Source of the DNA: UBA4417 sp031550085
GTDB lineage: Bacteria > Bacteroidota > Bacteroidia > Bacteroidales > UBA4417
DNA length: 64,000 nt
Assembly: GCA_031550085.1 (NCBI GenBank)
Contig: JAVBOY010000015.1
Location: 1 to 64,000, forward strand
Direction of reading: 5' to 3'
In this document: positions 62,523 to 64,000 of the stretch, in pieces
How the letters are laid out: every line of letters starts with the position of its first letter
Numbering within the stretch: position 1 is the first letter of the stretch
Position numbers and translations under genes: made by a program
Notes under the pieces: model-generated
Databases searched by the model: none
Seen by the model: the letters and a program-made list of their open reading frames with translations, nothing else
What the model was told of the DNA's origin: nothing

Positions 62523-63887
62523 ATGAAAAAATTGCTTTTTTTGTCTTTTGCGACAATGCTTATCATTAGTAGTTGCCAGAACAATGGTAACGGACAATTA
62601 ACCGGCGTTCAAAACAGAGAACGTTTTAGTCAGCCCGACCCATATGAAATGGCCTACGTGCCTATGGGAAGTTATGTGATGGGAGCAGGAGATCAGGATA
62701 TTACCTATGCCCAATTAAATGCTCCACGGACCATCACCATATCGGCTTTTTGGATGGATGAGGCAGAAATCACAAACAACAAATACCGGCAATTTGTCTA
62801 TTGGGTTCGCGACTCCATTGCCCGGAGGTTGGCCGGAGATATAAGACCCGATGATTTCCTCGTCAGTGAAAACACAAAAACAGGCGAAACTTTTGATCCT
62901 CCTTACCTGAACTGGGAAACGAAATTGAATTGGAAAGATCCGGATTTGATTGAAACGTTGGATCAAATGTACGTACCCGAGCATGAGCGGTATTTCCGCA
63001 AAAAAGATATCGATGCCCGTAAATTATTTTACGAGTATTATTATGTAGACCTTCAGGAAGCGGCCAAAAAGGACGGGGAAGGCGGCCAGCATGATTCAAA
63101 AAATGCTGCATTCGCAAACCGTACGCAAGGTTTGAAAGACCGTTCTGTTTTTGTACACAAAGAAACAATCAATGTGTACCCCGATACGCTTTGCTGGATC
63201 AGTGATTATGCGTATAGTTACAACGAGCCGAAAGCAAAAGAATATTTCTCACATCCGGCTTTTGACCATTACCCGGTTGTCGGCGTAAACTGGAGACAAG
63301 CCAATGCATTCTGTATTTGGAGAACCCGTTTGTTGGAAGGCGCCAAAACAAAGAGAAAAACGGCTGAACCGTCCGAATTCCGCTTACCTACCGAAGCAGA
63401 ATGGGAATGGGCGGCTCGTGGAGGAAATTCGCGTAGTCCGTATCCATGGGGAGGACCGTATACCACCAATGACCGGGGTTGCTATTTGGCGAATTTCAAA
63501 CCGTTGCGCGGAGACTATGCAGCTGATGGCGGAGCCTTCCCGTTAGTGGTTGGACATTATCCGGCAAATGATTTCGGCTTGTATGATATGGCCGGCAACG
63601 TATCCGAATGGTGTAGAGACGCTTATGACGAATCCGTTAGTTCCTATGCATGGGACATGAATCCTTCCTATATTTATAATGCCAAAGACGACGATCCCAT
63701 TTCCTTGAAACGAAAAGTAATCCGCGGTGGATCTTGGAAAGATATTTCTTATTATTGCCAAGTAACTACCCGCCACTATGAATACCAAGACACGGCAAAA
63801 TGCTATATCGGTTTCCGCTGCGTGCAAGACTTTATGGGCCGTCAACGAAACGATAATCCGTCAAAAGCTTCAAGAATTTATAATTAG
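62523..63887 (+). CDS. gldK: T9SS/gliding lipoprotein GldK
   Basis: The 454-residue protein has a lipoprotein signal (lipobox IISSC, Cys18) and a formylglycine-generating-enzyme-like (SUMF1) domain: VPMGSYVMGAGDQD, AFWMDEAEITNNKYRQF, RLPTEAEWEWAARGG, YDMAGNVSEWCRDAY and VIRGGSWKD with GFRCV near the end. GldK forms the outer-membrane-attached ring with GldN around the GldLM motor in the T9SS. The SUMF1 fold here is structural, not catalytic, in known members. It has its own promoter and a long leader. The next gene is gldL, starting 42 bases later. Confidence 0.95.
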   Translation: MKKLLFLSFATMLIISSCQNNGNGQLTGVQNRERFSQPDPYEMAYVPMGSYVMGAGDQDITYAQLNAPRTITISAFWMDEAEITNNKYRQFVYWVRDSIARRLAGDIRPDDFLVSENTKTGETFDPPYLNWETKLNWKDPDLIETLDQMYVPEHERYFRKKDIDARKLFYEYYYVDLQEAAKKDGEGGQHDSKNAAFANRTQGLKDRSVFVHKETINVYPDTLCWISDYAYSYNEPKAKEYFSHPAFDHYPVVGVNWRQANAFCIWRTRLLEGAKTKRKTAEPSEFRLPTEAEWEWAARGGNSRSPYPWGGPYTTNDRGCYLANFKPLRGDYAADGGAFPLVVGHYPANDFGLYDMAGNVSEWCRDAYDESVSSYAWDMNPSYIYNAKDDDPISLKRKVIRGGSWKDISYYCQVTTRHYEYQDTAKCYIGFRCVQDFMGRQRNDNPSKASRIYN

Positions 63888-63929
63888 TAACCATAAAAAA
63901 TAGTAACTACCTTTTAAAATTGACCAGAT

Positions 63930-64000
63930 ATGAGCGTTTTAAGCGTTTTAAGCAGTAAGCCGTACAAAAGATTTATGTCGATGCTCTACGGATTAGGTGC
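63930..64000 (+). CDS. gldL: GldL, N-terminal end only
   Basis: The reading frame starts at 63930 (MSVLSVLSSKPYKRFMSMLYGLG) and runs off the window. The start resembles GldL, the inner-membrane stator-like protein of the T9SS motor, and the position 3' of gldK is the standard gldKLMN order. Only 23 residues are visible. Confidence 0.75.
   Translation, partial: MSVLSVLSSKPYKRFMSMLYGLG

Overview
The window is a stretch of a Bacteroidota chromosome. The lines of evidence are: type IX secretion (T9SS) genes (sprA, porP/sprF-like, gldK, start of gldL, a gldH-like lipoprotein); three secreted proteins ending in a T9SS type A sorting domain; -7 boxes of the Bacteroidetes form TAnnTTTG in front of many genes; a short (288 aa) primary sigma factor; a MurF-Alr fusion; and no obvious Shine-Dalgarno sequences. 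Futalosine-type menaquinone synthesis (MqnC) and LytTR/TPR-kinase signalling fit a Bacteroidales- or Cytophaga-like lineage, but I cannot name the genus. No rRNA, tRNA or CRISPR was found.

Layout. 0-5 kb: a truncated IS5-type transposase tail, a 14-copy palindrome array, a PKD-domain T9SS cargo protein and an exported alpha/beta hydrolase with an 11-residue repeat. 5-16 kb: DNA maintenance (mutS2, xth), an orphan HTH regulator, a C69 dipeptidase, an AAA ATPase, a DUF255 protein and an OstA-like protein. 16-21.5 kb: HtrA protease, primary sigma factor, a CBM9-like protein and a patatin lipase. 21.5-34 kb, mostly minus strand: uvrA, a GxxExxY protein bracketed by repeat arrays, a lytic transglycosylase, rfbC, lpdA, slyD, a large repeat-filled gap, a Ste24 protease, a gldH-like gene and mnmA, then anmK on plus. 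34-44 kb, minus strand: gcvH, the giant sprA, ruvA, mqnC. 44-55.5 kb: an LptF/G permease overlapping a glycosyltransferase, an M28 peptidase cargo, a LytTR/TPR-kinase pair, a vWA lipoprotein and a GLUG-repeat cargo. 55.5-64 kb: glmS, murF-alr, a YitT protein, then the T9SS core genes porP-gldK-gldL running off the end.

How the genes fit together. SprA (outer-membrane translocon), the PorP/SprF-like protein, GldK and GldL belong to one secretion machine. The PKD, M28 and GLUG proteins look like its substrates. GlmS, MurF-Alr, AnmK and the MltD-like transglycosylase cover peptidoglycan precursor synthesis, turnover and recycling. LptF/G and the OstA-like protein serve lipopolysaccharide transport; RfbC and the GT4 enzyme serve surface sugars.

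The least explained parts are non-coding. (1) Fourteen copies of the palindrome CTGCGCAG occur every 20-22 bp (572-870). (2) A GxxExxY gene is bracketed by opposed arrays of CTCTGTG/CACAGAG at about 10-bp steps (24.46-25.0 kb), which may also have contributed an extra N-terminus to uvrA. (3) A modular non-coding element of about 350 bp is present twice, each time in the same orientation relative to the downstream gene (7.55-7.94 and 26.05-26.43 kb). (4) A three-copy degenerate element with many small palindromes fills 29.31-29.91 kb. I consider these four the best candidates for something undescribed.
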